Origin: Aphrocallistes beatrix
Taxonomy: Eukaryota; Porifera; Hexactinellida; Sceptrulophora; Aphrocallistidae
Reading direction: 5' to 3'
Assembly (NCBI GenBank): GCA_963281255.1
Contig: OY725491.1
Coordinates: forward strand, 2,294,001 to 2,358,000
Length of the DNA: 64,000 nt
Shown piece after piece: positions 33,618 through 44,447 of the stretch (position 1 is the first letter of the stretch; each line of letters starts with the position of its first letter). A program made the translations under genes and the position numbers. The notes under the pieces are model-generated. The model ran no database searches and had not been told where the DNA came from. It worked only from the letters and a program-made list of their open reading frames with translations.

Positions 33618-36600
33618 ATGGCTACTACCGAAAAGAAAACGTGCTTGTTATGCGAAAACAAAGTTTGCAAGTTGCTTCGACACATAAAACTCGTCCACCC
33701 AGAAACATCGGCCGAGTTGACAGCTGAATTGGTTGCTTCGCAGAGAAAGAAACGAAGCGACTCTAAAAGCACCAACCCAATTGAATATCGGCTCTGTAGG
33801 CAACTTAAAGGAAATGGAGACATTTGCCATGCAATAATACAAAAACAAGGGTTTGTTAACAACATTCATATACTAATAATCATTAGCAATATTTTTGGAG
33901 CTTTAAATTTAGGTACACAATCACTTAATTAAAAGATGCCGCCCATTTTTTATACCAAGTAGTTCATGTTATTAACCACAGGTAGTATCTGACATGGAGA
34001 ATCAGAAAAAATATGTACCATTTTATATATGTCTAAATATTTAACAAACACAATTACTTGCAAATTTAATCATCAATCCAGTTGATGATTAAATTTGCAA
34101 GTAATATTCATTTCTGCAATACATTTCTGCAAATGCAATCACATTGTTTATAAATAATATTTATGTAGATTTCCTCGGCACTTAAATATCTATCATGGGA
34201 TAAAGGCAAGATCAGTGGCAGGGAAAACTGTTCTAACAGAGGCAAACACGAAGCCTATTCTCATAAAGTCCCTAAAACCCATAGAATCAAGCACTCAGGA
34301 TGAAAGCCCAGTTGAGATTGTGCAGGAAGAAAAAGATCAGTCTATTTCTGATGAAGAGGGTGATATTGCCACAAGTATGTCTATTGACGATGAAAGAAAT
34401 GAAATTGAGTCTGAGGAGAGCACGCAATATGAAAACATTCAACTTCAAATTCTGCAGGAGGACAAAGATGAGTCTATTATTGATGAAGGGGATGACGTTG
34501 ATGCCACTAGTTTGTCTTTTGACGAAGATACAATCGACTTTTCGCTCAATTTCAACAGCAGTAATGACTCAATTGACAGAACAGCTGAGCCCACGAATTC
34601 CTCTCAGCTTTCACCTAATACTACTTGCCTTTCATTACAAATCGATTCTCCTCGAAATACTACACAGTTTTTCACCCCAGAGCTAAACTTATCTCTCAAT
34701 GAAACAGGTGCAACATCAAACTTACCCAACTTAGATCCTGGCCATATAATACTAGATTATACGAATTGGCTCGCTTCAATGGATGGCGGTGGACAGGCAG
34801 AAGATGCTTGCAAACAAGCCAAACTTGTAATCTCAAATATGCTATCCCAAATAAATATTGTTGAAATAAAGAATGCATCAATCGTGTGCAAATACTTCAC
34901 AGATAAACAGAAAAGTCACAAACTTTCGGCAGGAAGTGCAAACGTTTATCTGAGGCATTTTTCTAACTTTTTATTATATATTCACCAACAATATCCGAAA
35001 CTGATTGATAGTGAGGAATATGGACAGCTTGACAAGAGGATTTCTAGGTTAGTTGTAATATTAATTATTTTAGATGTGATTAAATTAGATCAAAAAAATG
35101 CATTTACAATGCTAGTTAAAGTTAAAAAGGTTTTTTGTTCATTTTGTCCAAAAAATAGATGTTTGGATTGATTTTATAAAATAAACAGGATTTTCAGCTG
35201 ATTGTATAAATTCAACATTTACAAATTTGATATATACATAAATTGTTGCAAGTACACTAGTGTAGTAGTACAAGTATAAACTGAGTTGTTTAATACGAGT
35301 ATTACGTATCCTTACTATTAAAACTCGATGATTGTATATATATATATATATATATCTGTAACGAATTGATTGAAGAAACTGCCGGGCGCAGAAGGCTGAT
35401 TTTTGGCATGTGGGAGTCTTTTGGCTATGGCTCCAGTAAGTTCTGAGTTCAGACCAAAATGTCGACTCATCATGGAATTATGACGTCATTGTCACATTTT
35501 TAAAAGTTAAGCAACACAGTTATTCGGGCATAACTCAGCCATTATAGGAGATAGAAGGCTGAAATTTTAATAGAATATGTATACTAACATACCTCACATA
35601 CGATGCAAATATCATCAAAAAATGATGACTCATCACTTCGCTATGGCGTCATCATTACTCATCAAAATTTTATAAATTGACAAATTTGGTGATTTTTCGA
35701 GTGATATCGATTTTCACAGTAGGACAGACATATTTAGAGATGCTCTCCCCCTTATAATTAACCAATGTGACCCCAGGCGACCGAAGGGAGCCTCCGGCGG
35801 ACACAAAGTGTCCGCCAGCCGCGCAGCGCAAGCAAGCGAAGCGCGCTTGTCCTTACTATTAAAACTCGATTAATGTTTGTTTGTTTGTGTATATATATAT
35901 ATATATATATGTAACGAATTGATTGAAGAAACTGCCAGGCACAGAAAGCTGACTTTTGGCATGTGGGAGTCTTTTGGCTATAGCTTAAGTTCTGACCTCA
36001 GACGAAAATGTCGACTCATCATGGAATTATGACGTCATTGTCACCTTTTTTATAATAGAAATTTCAATTTTTCGGCTATAACTCCATAAAAGCCATTTTA
36101 GGTGATAGAAGGCTGAAATTTTAATAGAATATGTATATTAATATTCTTCACATATGATACATATCATCCAAAAATGCTGACTCATCACTCTGTTATAACG
36201 TCATCATTACGCATCAAACATTTAAAAATGGACAAATTTGTTGATTTTTCGAGTGATATCGATTTTATAAGGTGATAGATTAAGCTGATTTTTCGTATGT
36301 GAGTGGGTATTTTTGACTAAATTGAAGTATTTTCGAGCCTTAGACAAAAATGTCAACTAATCATGGAATTATCGTATCTTAAGGATGGATTGTAGTTAAA
36401 ATGTATAGTAATTAAACAGTTTTTAAGAACAATAGATAACAAGAAAACTTTACAAATAGTATTTTTTTGTCTAGCACCTAAGTATGTATATGTATTTAGA
36501 TCATGTTTAAATTAATAGGTGGTATGTTAGTCTAAAAAAAAGGTCCCAGAGAGAGAGGATCCAAAAGAGAAGGGATACAGAACATTCTACTAGCACTAAT

Positions 36601-37284
36601 ATATGTACAATCAGGAGCTACTTGAAATCCAAGATTCGGACGAATATTCTTCAAGCAATAGTGGACTACAGAAGTAGTATGCCATTAACAGTGCCACAAT
36701 ATTACAACTTCAGAGCCATATTGATCGGGGAAATCATTTTTAGAAATGCCCAAAGATCTGGTGTAGCCTGTGGGATAATGATTTCTGAGGTTGATGCAGC
36801 TAAACAGCAAGGTGAGACGATGAGAATAACCATTTACAATCATAAGACGGGAAAAATAAAACCTGCCGTAATATTCTTTGAAAATCTGGCAGGAAAGGCT
36901 CTCTCAAACTTTCGCTCAGTAATTCTTTCCAAAATGGGTTTATTAGATCCTGAAATTGACAAGAACCTATTTTTGTCCACAAATGGCAATAAATTGACAC
37001 ATGCGGGTGTCAAGTCTGCACTCACATCTTGTCTGAAGAATACAGGAGGAATGACAAGTAGGATGACCTCTACACAATCAAGAATTGCCGCCGCCACATA
37101 CATGGCTACAAACAAACCAAAGAATTCGCAGATACTTGCTGATTTTATGCAGCATCAACCAAATACTGCTGAAAAATACTATCGCCAATTAGGCGGAGGC
37201 GAACATTTAATCGAAGCATTCAAAGAGCTAGGAGATTTAGAAGAAGATAATACAAGTAGTATTAATGATGATGGCATTTCTTAA
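33618..37284 (+). CDS. C2H2 zinc-finger tyrosine recombinase (Crypton-like), three exons, intact
   Basis: Exons are 33618-33850, 34169-35047 and 36519-37284, with GT-AG introns of 318 and 1471 bp. Both junctions keep frame, giving 625 residues. Two N-terminal C2H2 fingers (CLLCENKVC...HIKLVH, and C...CHAIIQ... RHLNIYH spanning intron 1) precede an acidic Ser/Asp/Glu-rich linker, a SAM-like N-core region (YTNWLASMDGG, SANVYLRHFSNFL) and a tyrosine-recombinase domain. Candidate active-site residues are Arg in RNAQRSG, Lys in HKTGK, Arg in TSTQSR (Thr where His is usual), His in MQHQP and the YY pair in EKYYRQ. Cryptons and related elements encode such enzymes. Intron 2 holds two Helitron-like copies; AATAAA is at 37378. 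It may be an active element or a domesticated gene. Confidence 0.82.
35315..35849 (+). repeat. Helitron-like copy 1 in recombinase intron 2
   Basis: It runs from a CCTTACTATTAAAACTCGAT head and a (TA)n tract through the GTAACGAATTGATTGAAGAA body to the tail hairpin CAAGCGAAGCGCGCTTG (about 35832-35848). Confidence 0.85.
35850..36400 (+). repeat. Helitron-like copy 2, tandem to copy 1, tail missing
   Basis: The CCTTACTATTAAAACTCGAT head follows copy 1 directly. The body includes TGACGTCA at about 36028. The sequence decays after about 36360 without the tail hairpin. Confidence 0.8.
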
Positions 37285-37984
37285 ACTATCTTAGTAATAC
37301 TATCTTAGTAATTAAACTATCTTAGCAACATTCAAGTTGTGGTGTAAGAGTAAAGTTTATTTGTTGTTACATATATTAATAAAATATCAATAAAAGGATT
37401 GATGCAACATACATATGCAAAAAATCAGCTTTCTCTCCATGGTAGTTTCTTCAATCAATTCATTATATATATGAACAAACAAGCAAACAAGCACTAATCG
37501 AGTTTTAATAGTCACAATTAGAAGAAACCTTGCTTACAATCGCAAAGTAGCGAAAATGAAATTTCGAAATGGTGACGATGACAAAATTTGGTGTGATCCG
37601 ACATTTCGTATGAGAATTAATCTTGCTCGAGTTTTGGCACAAAATACTCCACAGCCGGCACAACTCAAAAACAAATTGAAACATATAGGATAAATATATA
37701 ATGCAAAATTTCGAAAGATCAAAACTTGAAATAAGTGATATTGCTGAGTTATATCGTATAATTTGAATTTTACAATAGATTATATACAACGGTCCCAAGG
37801 ATAACATTCAGGAGAACAGAAAGATGGGATAAACTAATGTAAAAGATGGAACAAGAGCAGAACAAGTGATGTACATAAAGAGAACACGAAATGAATGAAA
37901 TACGTACAGAGAAGATAAAAATTGATCAAGAGTGAATTGTAAATGATAATCAAAATTTAAACAATCAAAAAGTTATATTAGAAC
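37285..37984. other. Recombinase 3' flank with Helitron-like head and MITE fragment
   Basis: AATAAA lies at 37378. 37411-37515 is a reverse HLE head (CAGCTTTCTC... AATCGAGTTTTAATAGT). Near 37785, ACGGTCCCAAGGATAAC is the reverse complement of part of the fragment at 25400. Purine-rich DNA follows to 37985. Confidence 0.6.
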
Positions 37985-38578
37985 TTCCGGAAAATACTGA
38001 GGGATCTTAAGCACTAGCGGGACAGGTAAGATGCCACTGGAACATCTTAAGCACTACTGGGACATCTTAAGTGCTACCGGGACATCTTAAGTGCTACCAC
38101 CGGGAAATATAAATGTTAGTGGGATATCTTACATGTCAGTGGGACATCTTAGGCACTAGTGGAACACGTAAGATGCTACTGGGGCATCTTAAGCACTAGT
38201 GGTATACGCAAGGAGCTACCGGGACATATAAGGTACTACTGGGACATCTTAAGTGCTACCACCGGGAAATATAAATGTTAGTCGAAGATCTTAGATGCCA
38301 CTGGGAGATCTTAAGCACTAGTGGGACATGTAAGATGCTACTTGGACATCTTAAGTGCTACCGGGACATATAAGGTGCTGCTGGCACATCTTAAGCACTA
38401 GTGGTACATGTATGTAAGATGCTACTGGGACTCGTAAGGTGCTACTGGGACATCTTAAGTGCTACCGGGAGATATAAGGTGCAACTGGGATATCTTAAGT
38501 GCTACCGGGACATATAAGGTGCTGCTGGCACATCTTAAGCACTAGTGGTACATGTATGTAAGATGCTACTGGGACATA
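37985..38578 (+). repeat. Second minisatellite array, same family as 26040-31490
   Basis: It contains GGGACATCTTAAGTGCTACC and GACATCTTAAGCACTAGTGG monomers and the composite GAAATATAAATGTTAGT block. Confidence 0.95.
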
Positions 38579-38815
38579 TACGAGGGTCAGTCCAAAAGTT
38601 TTGTCGTACACAAAAAATAATCAACCAATAGTAATCAAATTTTCACAGCTTCTCAAAGTATTTACCACTACATTCTATGCAAAGTTGCATACGATGAAAC
38701 CAATTCTCGAAGCAGTTATGCCGTTTTTCCTCTAGCAGGGTCCAGAGGGCCTCTTCGAACGCCAGTCGGGCCTCTTCCAGGACTGCTAAACCTGATTTCG
38801 ACAGTCGCTTAACTC
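38579..38815 (-). pseudogene. mariner transposon 3' end with transposase C-terminus
   Basis: The end CGAGGGTCAGTCCAAAAGTT is followed on the minus strand by a frame ending at 38643. It carries a mariner-type C-terminus (LAFEEALWTLLEEKRHNC, then WFHRMQLCIECSGKYFEKL). The upstream part is lost at about 38810, where other repeats begin. Confidence 0.85.
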
Positions 38816-39210
38816 TTATTCGACAGTCGAATAACTCTTATTCGACAGTCGATTAATTCCCTCTGGAAATTTCTTATTTGAATTGTTATCAGAGGCCTGT
38901 TGCGACCTCTACCTGTGACTGAGCTCACAGGTAGAGGTCGCAACGGGCCTGAATTATCGGCCAGAGGCATAGGCGCAAGTTTTGGAAACTAGAATAAAAC
39001 ATGGGTGGGCCAATAGCGAGCGAAGCGAGCGACGGTAATGGGGGATCTGGGGAATTTTTAAAATCTTAGATGCTCAAATATCGATATACAGCTATTGTTG
39101 TTACCCAGGGACAAGAACACCTCGGACTAAAGTGGAAGAAAATTGTAATTGGGATATAAGTGACTGTCGAATAAGAGTTAAGCGACTGTCGAATAAGGGT
39201 ATTTAATATA
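38798..39210. repeat. Inverted repeat with a CGACTGTCGAATAAG motif and a central hairpin
   Basis: GACAGTCGCTTAACTCTTATT near 38798-38860 is inverted at 39165-39205 (GACTGTCGAATAAGAGTTAA). Between them, GCGACCTCTACCTGTGA and TCACAGGTAGAGGTCGC (about 38900-38942) form a 17-bp perfect stem with a six-base loop. Confidence 0.75.
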
Positions 39211-39324
39211 TGAATATTTGTTTCATCTTTCTTCCGTATTCAAGTACATTTTATTGCATTGAATTCTTTTTAAAATTGATAAATTTGGTGATTTTTCGTG
39301 CGATATCGATTATAACGAGGTATT

Positions 39325-39432
39325 AAAAACTACTATTCGCATGCGAACAAGCTACTATTCGCATGCGAATAAGCTACTATTCGCATGCAAACAAGCTACT
39401 ATTCGCATGCGAATAAGCTACTATTTGCATAT
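39325..39432 (+). repeat. Tandem 24-bp repeat with ATTCGCATGCGAAT palindrome
   Basis: CTACTATTCGCATGCGAA(C/T)AAG recurs about five times; the last copy degenerates to TTTGCATATGCAAA. The same palindrome is present at 45385-45440. Confidence 0.9.
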
Positions 39433-40202
39433 GCAAATAAATTACAATTATGGATCATATTCAAGGAAATGTCACAAAGATTTGGACTCCCACAGAATGA
39501 CATAGGCGTAGGCTCCGGTTGGGTTGGTAGGGCCTTTGCCTTACATGAATTAGCCGAAGGCTATGACCTTCATTAGCTATGATACAATTTGTCCAAAATG
39601 GCTATACCAATCATGCAAACCTAAAGGCCCCACCCAATCCTCATTCCGAGTCTACGGCACCTGGAATGGTATCCCCCGGTCCTTACAATTCGAAATATTT
39701 GGACTCCTCGGAACCAATATTTCAAAGTTATACTGAAATATATGGACCACTCTTAAATGATCGGTCTCCCTTAAGTGCGAGTATGGAGATCATGATCCTT
39801 GAGTACGTAGATAATGATTGTTGCATACTTATCTGCGTATAATAACCTAATCCACGATTTAAAAACCTAATCTCAAAAAGTAGAAACCTAATCTCACGAT
39901 TTCGTAACCTCAGGTTGATAGCCCTGTACATGGTAGTACAGTACGTACAAGGTTCTATCTAGGATGTTAGATTGGGGGGGGAAGCTTCCCCCTGCAGATA
40001 GAACCCTGACGTATCCAATAGAGTACTACGTATCAAGAAATACAGTGAAATCAGCCAATGTATGGGACATAGCTATGCTATTGAATTTCCTGAATGTACA
40101 ATTACAACTCAAATATGATACGTCAGTGCGCGGGATGATTTGCAATAGGCAAAGAAGGATAGGTCTGCGTTTGGTTGAACGACAGTTGCAGAAATAAAAT
40201 AA
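39433..40202. other. No gene recognised
   Basis: The segment 39475-39700 (ATGACATAGGCGTAGGC, CAATTTGTCCAAAATGGC) resembles 44880-45030, so it is an unclassified interspersed repeat. Short open frames here lack family features. Confidence 0.4.
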
Positions 40203-40448
40203 TCGGAATTATGTGTAATTACACATGTAATTTACACATGTAATTACACATGTAATTCACGTGTAATTACACATGTAATTACACGTGTAATTACACGTGT
40301 AATTTCACATGTAATTTCACATGTAATTACACATGTAATTACACATGTAATTACACGTGTAATTACACATGTAATTACACGTGTAATTACATGTGAAATT
40401 ACACGTGTAATTACATGTGTAATTAATTTCACATGTAATTTCACATAA
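40203..40448. repeat. 12-bp palindromic minisatellite ATTACACGTGTA
   Basis: About twenty units of ATTACACATGTA or ATTACACGTGTA and variants. Each monomer is nearly self-complementary and contains an E-box (CACGTG or CACATG). The open frame on the minus strand across it is repeat-phase only. Confidence 0.95.
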
Positions 40449-41378
40449 TTCCGAATATTTTGTTTCCGCAACTGTATGATAAATTATTTATTTATTTATG
40501 TATACAATATATCGTACACAAAGTGAATAGATCTCAAAAATATGCCGGAAACTAGTTTTTTTACGGGTGTTACTTCTGCAATCGCCTTTTCGAAACTGTA
40601 TGATAAATTCACATATTGAAAAGTCCAGAGAACATGTCCAGTGACGATTTTCCTGCCCCGAATGCAAAAATAAACCTTTGTCGTTGTCTTCGACGGAATT
40701 TCTATGGGTCCATCAAAAGAATTGCCCGAATACCTTAAGATTAACGTGGTTGCCATTAGTCAAGATCATACATGTCAACCTGATGATAAAAGCGGGACGC
40801 ATCAGAAAGGTATTATACACGAAATCCCAAAAAACACTTGTCAAAATTAGCTCAGGAGAAGAGTGAAAAAAACCCCCGGGACGGTTGGCATGTATGCAAG
40901 ATTTTCCTAATGCCAGAAGTGTTGTCCAACTACTCTGTCGCTCGGAGCAAATAACCAGATTATTTCAGTTTTAATTATTGAGTAAGGATGAAAAAAGGAC
41001 ATCATTTCGCTCTCCCAAGGGAATCGACGAAGCTAAATTATCATTGATTTGGAGAGAAAGATGATGACATTAGAACTTCTCCAAAGTTCAATGACACGTA
41101 CGATACTTAATAATGATAATAGTAAATTGTGTCACATAGTTGCCACACTATTGCAAAGAGTTATGAATCAAATTGACTTTTTCACTAAAAAGACAACCAA
41201 AAAGACGTGTCAGTCCTATGGGACTGCGGACTCAGTTTTCTTCCATGTGGTATACACTCGATCTGAACTGGGCCGGACGGGTAAGTTAGTTGGATGGATC
41301 GCGCTAGCTCTAGAGGCGTGAAATCTTGTCGGGGGTACATGTTCTCTGGACTATTGGAACTTCGTTATATCCTACTTA
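40449..41378. other. No gene recognised
   Basis: The short open frames (minus 40496-40756, plus 41049-41321) have no recognisable domain. No clear repeat boundaries were seen. Confidence 0.35.
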
Positions 41379-41706
41379 GTTAATAACGAATGGCGGATGT
41401 TTCGTCGCTGATATTTTTTTGAATTAAATGACCGAATCCTCACTTTCATTCTCCCATTCATTCTAACAAATAATAAATGACAATCACCCACCCCCTCACG
41501 AAATAAAAATACCACTCTCGCGTGCCATTTGGTATTATTTCAAACCCAAAATGCCCACTTTCTCTTTGCTCTTATACATAATATTCTCCAAAATCCTCAC
41601 TCCTATTAATTCTATTCAGCTTGAGAACCAATTCATGTTTCCCAACAGTTTGTAATTCCATTAGGAGAGATATCAGCGACGAAACATCCGTTTACCGTTA
41701 ATAACA
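41379..41706. mobile_element. MITE immediately upstream of PSTK
   Basis: The ends TTAATAACGAATGGCGGATG and the reverse complement of CGTTTACCGTTAATAA flank a perfect shared core, CGGATGTTTCGTCGCTGATA (41394 and, inverted, about 41689). The right end lies 53 bp before the PSTK start codon. The target-site duplication is unclear. Confidence 0.8.
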
Positions 41707-41759
41707 GGAGTTTCTGTAGATTGTCTTTATCAGTTTGTTCAAATGACAAGATATATATT

Positions 41760-42694
41760 ATGGCTAGCTTTGGTTCAGCGTCTAGTTGGAAACTGGGTGT
41801 TAAATTGCTCTGCATATTGATTGGCATTCCAGCAAGTGGGAAGTCTACTTTCATTCATTCTTTCAAGAGCTATCTCGAATCAACTGAGTCTAATTTGAAT
41901 TTAATTTGTGTTGAGTTTGATGCATTTCTTCCGAGGGATACTAGATGTCAAGCTGGAGGTTCTCCTGATGAAACTTTCATTTGGAAAAAGCATCGATATT
42001 TTTTTGACAGTTTCTCAGGCTTTCCTTTTGGAGAGTGTCCTGATAAACTGCTAATATCACAATTGCATACAGACTTCAATAATAAAGCCATAATACTTGT
42101 CCTTGACGATACATTCCACTACAGGAGCATGCGGTACGAATACTACAGACTTGCTAGGAAGCATAGAACTGGTTTCTTACAGCTTTGCTTTGAAACAAGT
42201 CTTGAAGAGTGCATAGTCCGCAACAAGGCAAGAGAACTCCCAGTCCCTGAGCAAACTATTCTAAACATTCATGGACAATTGTCTAATCCAGCTGGACCCG
42301 TTTTCAAATGGGAACAAGAAACAATCAATATTGATACTGCAAAAGAGTTTGAATTCGATGCAATTGTCACAAAAATGCAGGAATCTTCATTAAAACTACC
42401 ACCTCCTTTAGCAGATTCTCCCATAAAGAAGCAGCTCGGAACGAAACGAATGCTAGTATCACACACCAATGCGACATCGCGCTTAGAAAGTTAGTAGGAA
42501 GTATGGTAAAGGAGGAAAGTAAGAAGGAATTGGGAAAGCAAGCTCTCAAACTGTATGCTGAGAAGTGCAATATAAAAAGAAAGGAAGTTCTGAATCAGTT
42601 GAGTGAAGAAATTTTCGAGAACGAAGTGAAACCAAGCGAGATTGAACTCGTAGTTGTTCAAATGATGAAGGAAGCAATGCTTGAAACTCAGTAG
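41760..42694 (+). CDS. PSTK: O-phosphoseryl-tRNA(Sec) kinase (one frameshift)
   Basis: PSTK phosphorylates Ser-tRNA(Sec), a step of selenocysteine synthesis. From ATG 41760 the protein has a P-loop (GIPASGKST), EFDAFLPRD, the PSTK signature LVLDDTFHYRSMRYEYYRLAR, and CIVRNKAR in the lid region. This frame stops at 42492-42494. The family's C-terminal helical domain (CDIALRKLVGSM, KRKEVLNQL) follows in the -1 frame from about 42467 to 42694. No intron fits the gap, so one base is missing or extra between about 42410 and 42490. With the shift the length (about 310 residues) is normal for the family. A truncated or assembly-damaged copy is possible. AATAAA is at 42813. Confidence 0.88.
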
Positions 42695-43029
42695 GTAGCT
42701 AATATTAGCTATCAGTAATTGATATCCCGGTTGAGATAGTTATGTATGCAGATGTTATTATTCAATTTATTGATAGAACCCTATAGTTATACTCAATGAT
42801 AGACATACATGTAATAAAATATAATTTTAGGAGTTGCTACAGATTATGAATCCTAATTTTGTTCTAACTGATCGTTTGGAAGTCCCCTTTCCAAATGATC
42901 AGTTAAAAAAAATACGTGTAGCAACACGTGTAGTAGCTACATATGTAGTGAGCTACATATGTAGTGAGCATGCGCATGCTCCTAACCAATAAAAGAACAC
43001 AAATCTTAATCCTAGTCACAAGGAGCGTC
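42695..43029. other. PSTK 3' flank with hairpins
   Basis: After the poly(A) signal (42813), AACTGATCGTTTGGAA pairs with TTCCAAATGATCAGTT (about 42867-42905). It is followed by palindromic CTACATATGTAG repeats and GCATGCGCATGC. Confidence 0.6.
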
Positions 43030-43716
43030 TACGTATCTAATCACCGTGCTCAACTTCTGCGGGGCACCTGCAGACATGAGGGTAGTATAAAGACGGTCCC
43101 AGGGTTGCACACAGGGGGAGTGGACAACACCTTATACAGAGCATAGAGAGTCGTGTTACCTCGACCGATCTTGTTCATATGCTTAATCGCTGGGTCTCAG
43201 CAGTCATCGTTGGAAGGAGGAGGAACTCACCAATCGTAGTTGGTCTCTAACACGTACCAAGTTCCCTTATTTGTATCCAGGAAACGGAGATATTTCGGAC
43301 TCTCTGTCTCTTGTGATCACTGCACCTTCTCCAGGCTTCACTCCTCCCATGATGAGGTAGCAAGGAGCCATCATCACGCTAACCTGAAACTCCCTGAGCG
43401 CACCTGCGCAATCGAGACCTGGCATTTCTAACACACGTCTGATTTCAAACATGAGAAAGTGAGCCTGTCTATTTAACAACATTTTATACAAATTTTCCCA
43501 TCTAGATCCCTTATCACGCTCATTAGCGCTGATAGTAAATGAGTTCGGTTTTTGTCCAGTGATAATACACACCATTCCCACGAATGAAGCGCCACTAAAT
43601 ACAGCTTCCTTTTTTCGCCACACCGGTCAAATTCTGCAATATTTCCGGGATCGAGTAATCAAGATTCCTAGCATGGATGATCTTGTTATCGTTAGTCTGT
43701 GCAACAATACTGGTAC
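43030..43716 (-). pseudogene. NAAA/acid-ceramidase-like beta-subunit remnant
   Basis: The minus strand begins with the catalytic Cys codon (43714-43716) in CTSIVAQTNDN, then HARNLDY. After a frameshift near 43620 it continues FSGASFVGMVC, ANERDKGSRWENL, LIMGGVKPGEGAVITRDR. A further break near 43270 and two TGA stops follow before TLYALYKVLSTPP and TTLMSAG at the C-terminus. NERDKG favours N-acylethanolamine acid amidase over acid ceramidase. The region normally encoding the DDRR motif reads GAC TGC TGA, consistent with two CpG-to-TpG changes. The alpha-subunit part is missing and hAT sequence takes its place. Confidence 0.85.
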
Positions 43717-44150
43717 ATACCACAACAACCACCATATTGAGTCTATGAGCATGGCAGTGAACATAAAAACACAGTGGAGCAACTTCCTTGATGAGTCTTT
43801 GGACGCCCCTGTGGATCCTACGCATAACAGAAGCGTCGTCATAGCACTATCCAACCATACCACTTCTGAAGTCGATTTTGACATCCCTGAGACAGTCTAA
43901 AATGATTTTCGAGAGAGATACTGCAGCCAGTCCTTCACAAGCATAGAACCCAATGCAGGACTCGGTAATACTGCAGTCTTCAGTGACATAGCGAAGCACT
44001 ACACTCATCTGTTCTGTCTTAGAGCTGCCTTTGCACTCATCGCATAGGAGAGAGAGAAGTACCTAGTTGTCTACACCTCCGCAGAGATTGTTTCTAGAGC
44101 GATATCTGCCGCTATGGAGATCAGCTCATTCTGAATTGATTTTGAATTGT
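43717..44150 (-). pseudogene. hAT (DUF4371/ZMYM-type) transposase remnant joined to the NAAA remnant
   Basis: Minus-strand frames give ELISIAADIALET, LRYVTEDCSITES, SLSKIILDCL, then GVQRLIKEVAPLCFYVHCHAHRLNMV. The last is the conserved HCxAHRLNL block of DUF4371 hAT transposases. Stops at about 44075 and elsewhere, and frameshifts, show decay. The terminal block runs in frame into the NAAA catalytic Cys with no intervening stop. Confidence 0.75.
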
Positions 44151-44447
44151 ACTTTGCATTGGATGGATTCTTGCTAGTTGCTACCCATATCATCCACATT
44201 CTAGTATTATTCGAATTATAATTTTTTGTGTAAAACAACAACAATAACATTGATTATACTGTATACAGTTAATTAAAACATCATTGAACAGTAGGCAACA
44301 CGATTTAGAATATGAATTATGGAAATAATAACTATCACACTGCTGTAATTGATTTATAAAGCTTAATTAAGGTGATAAATAGTCATGGGAGAACAAAATA
44401 GTGTTGGAATCTGGGAGTTTTCAGTTGCCCACCCAATCAGATTCGCA
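44151..44447. other. Intergenic, no feature seen
   Basis: AT-rich sequence. Confidence 0.35.

Noticed and set aside
35048..36518. Recombinase gene disrupted by Helitron-like insertions
   Set aside because: A consensus donor (TCTAG|GTTAGT) and acceptor (TTAATAG) bracket the insertions and the phases match, so they lie in an intron.
40244..40471. Open frame with ITHVITRVITCV repeats on the minus strand
   Set aside because: Pure translation of the 12-bp ATTACACGTGTA minisatellite.
42410..42494. Programmed -1 frameshifting in PSTK
   Set aside because: No X-XXY-YYZ slippery heptamer or downstream structure is evident, and no such mechanism is known to me for PSTK; a simple indel explains it.
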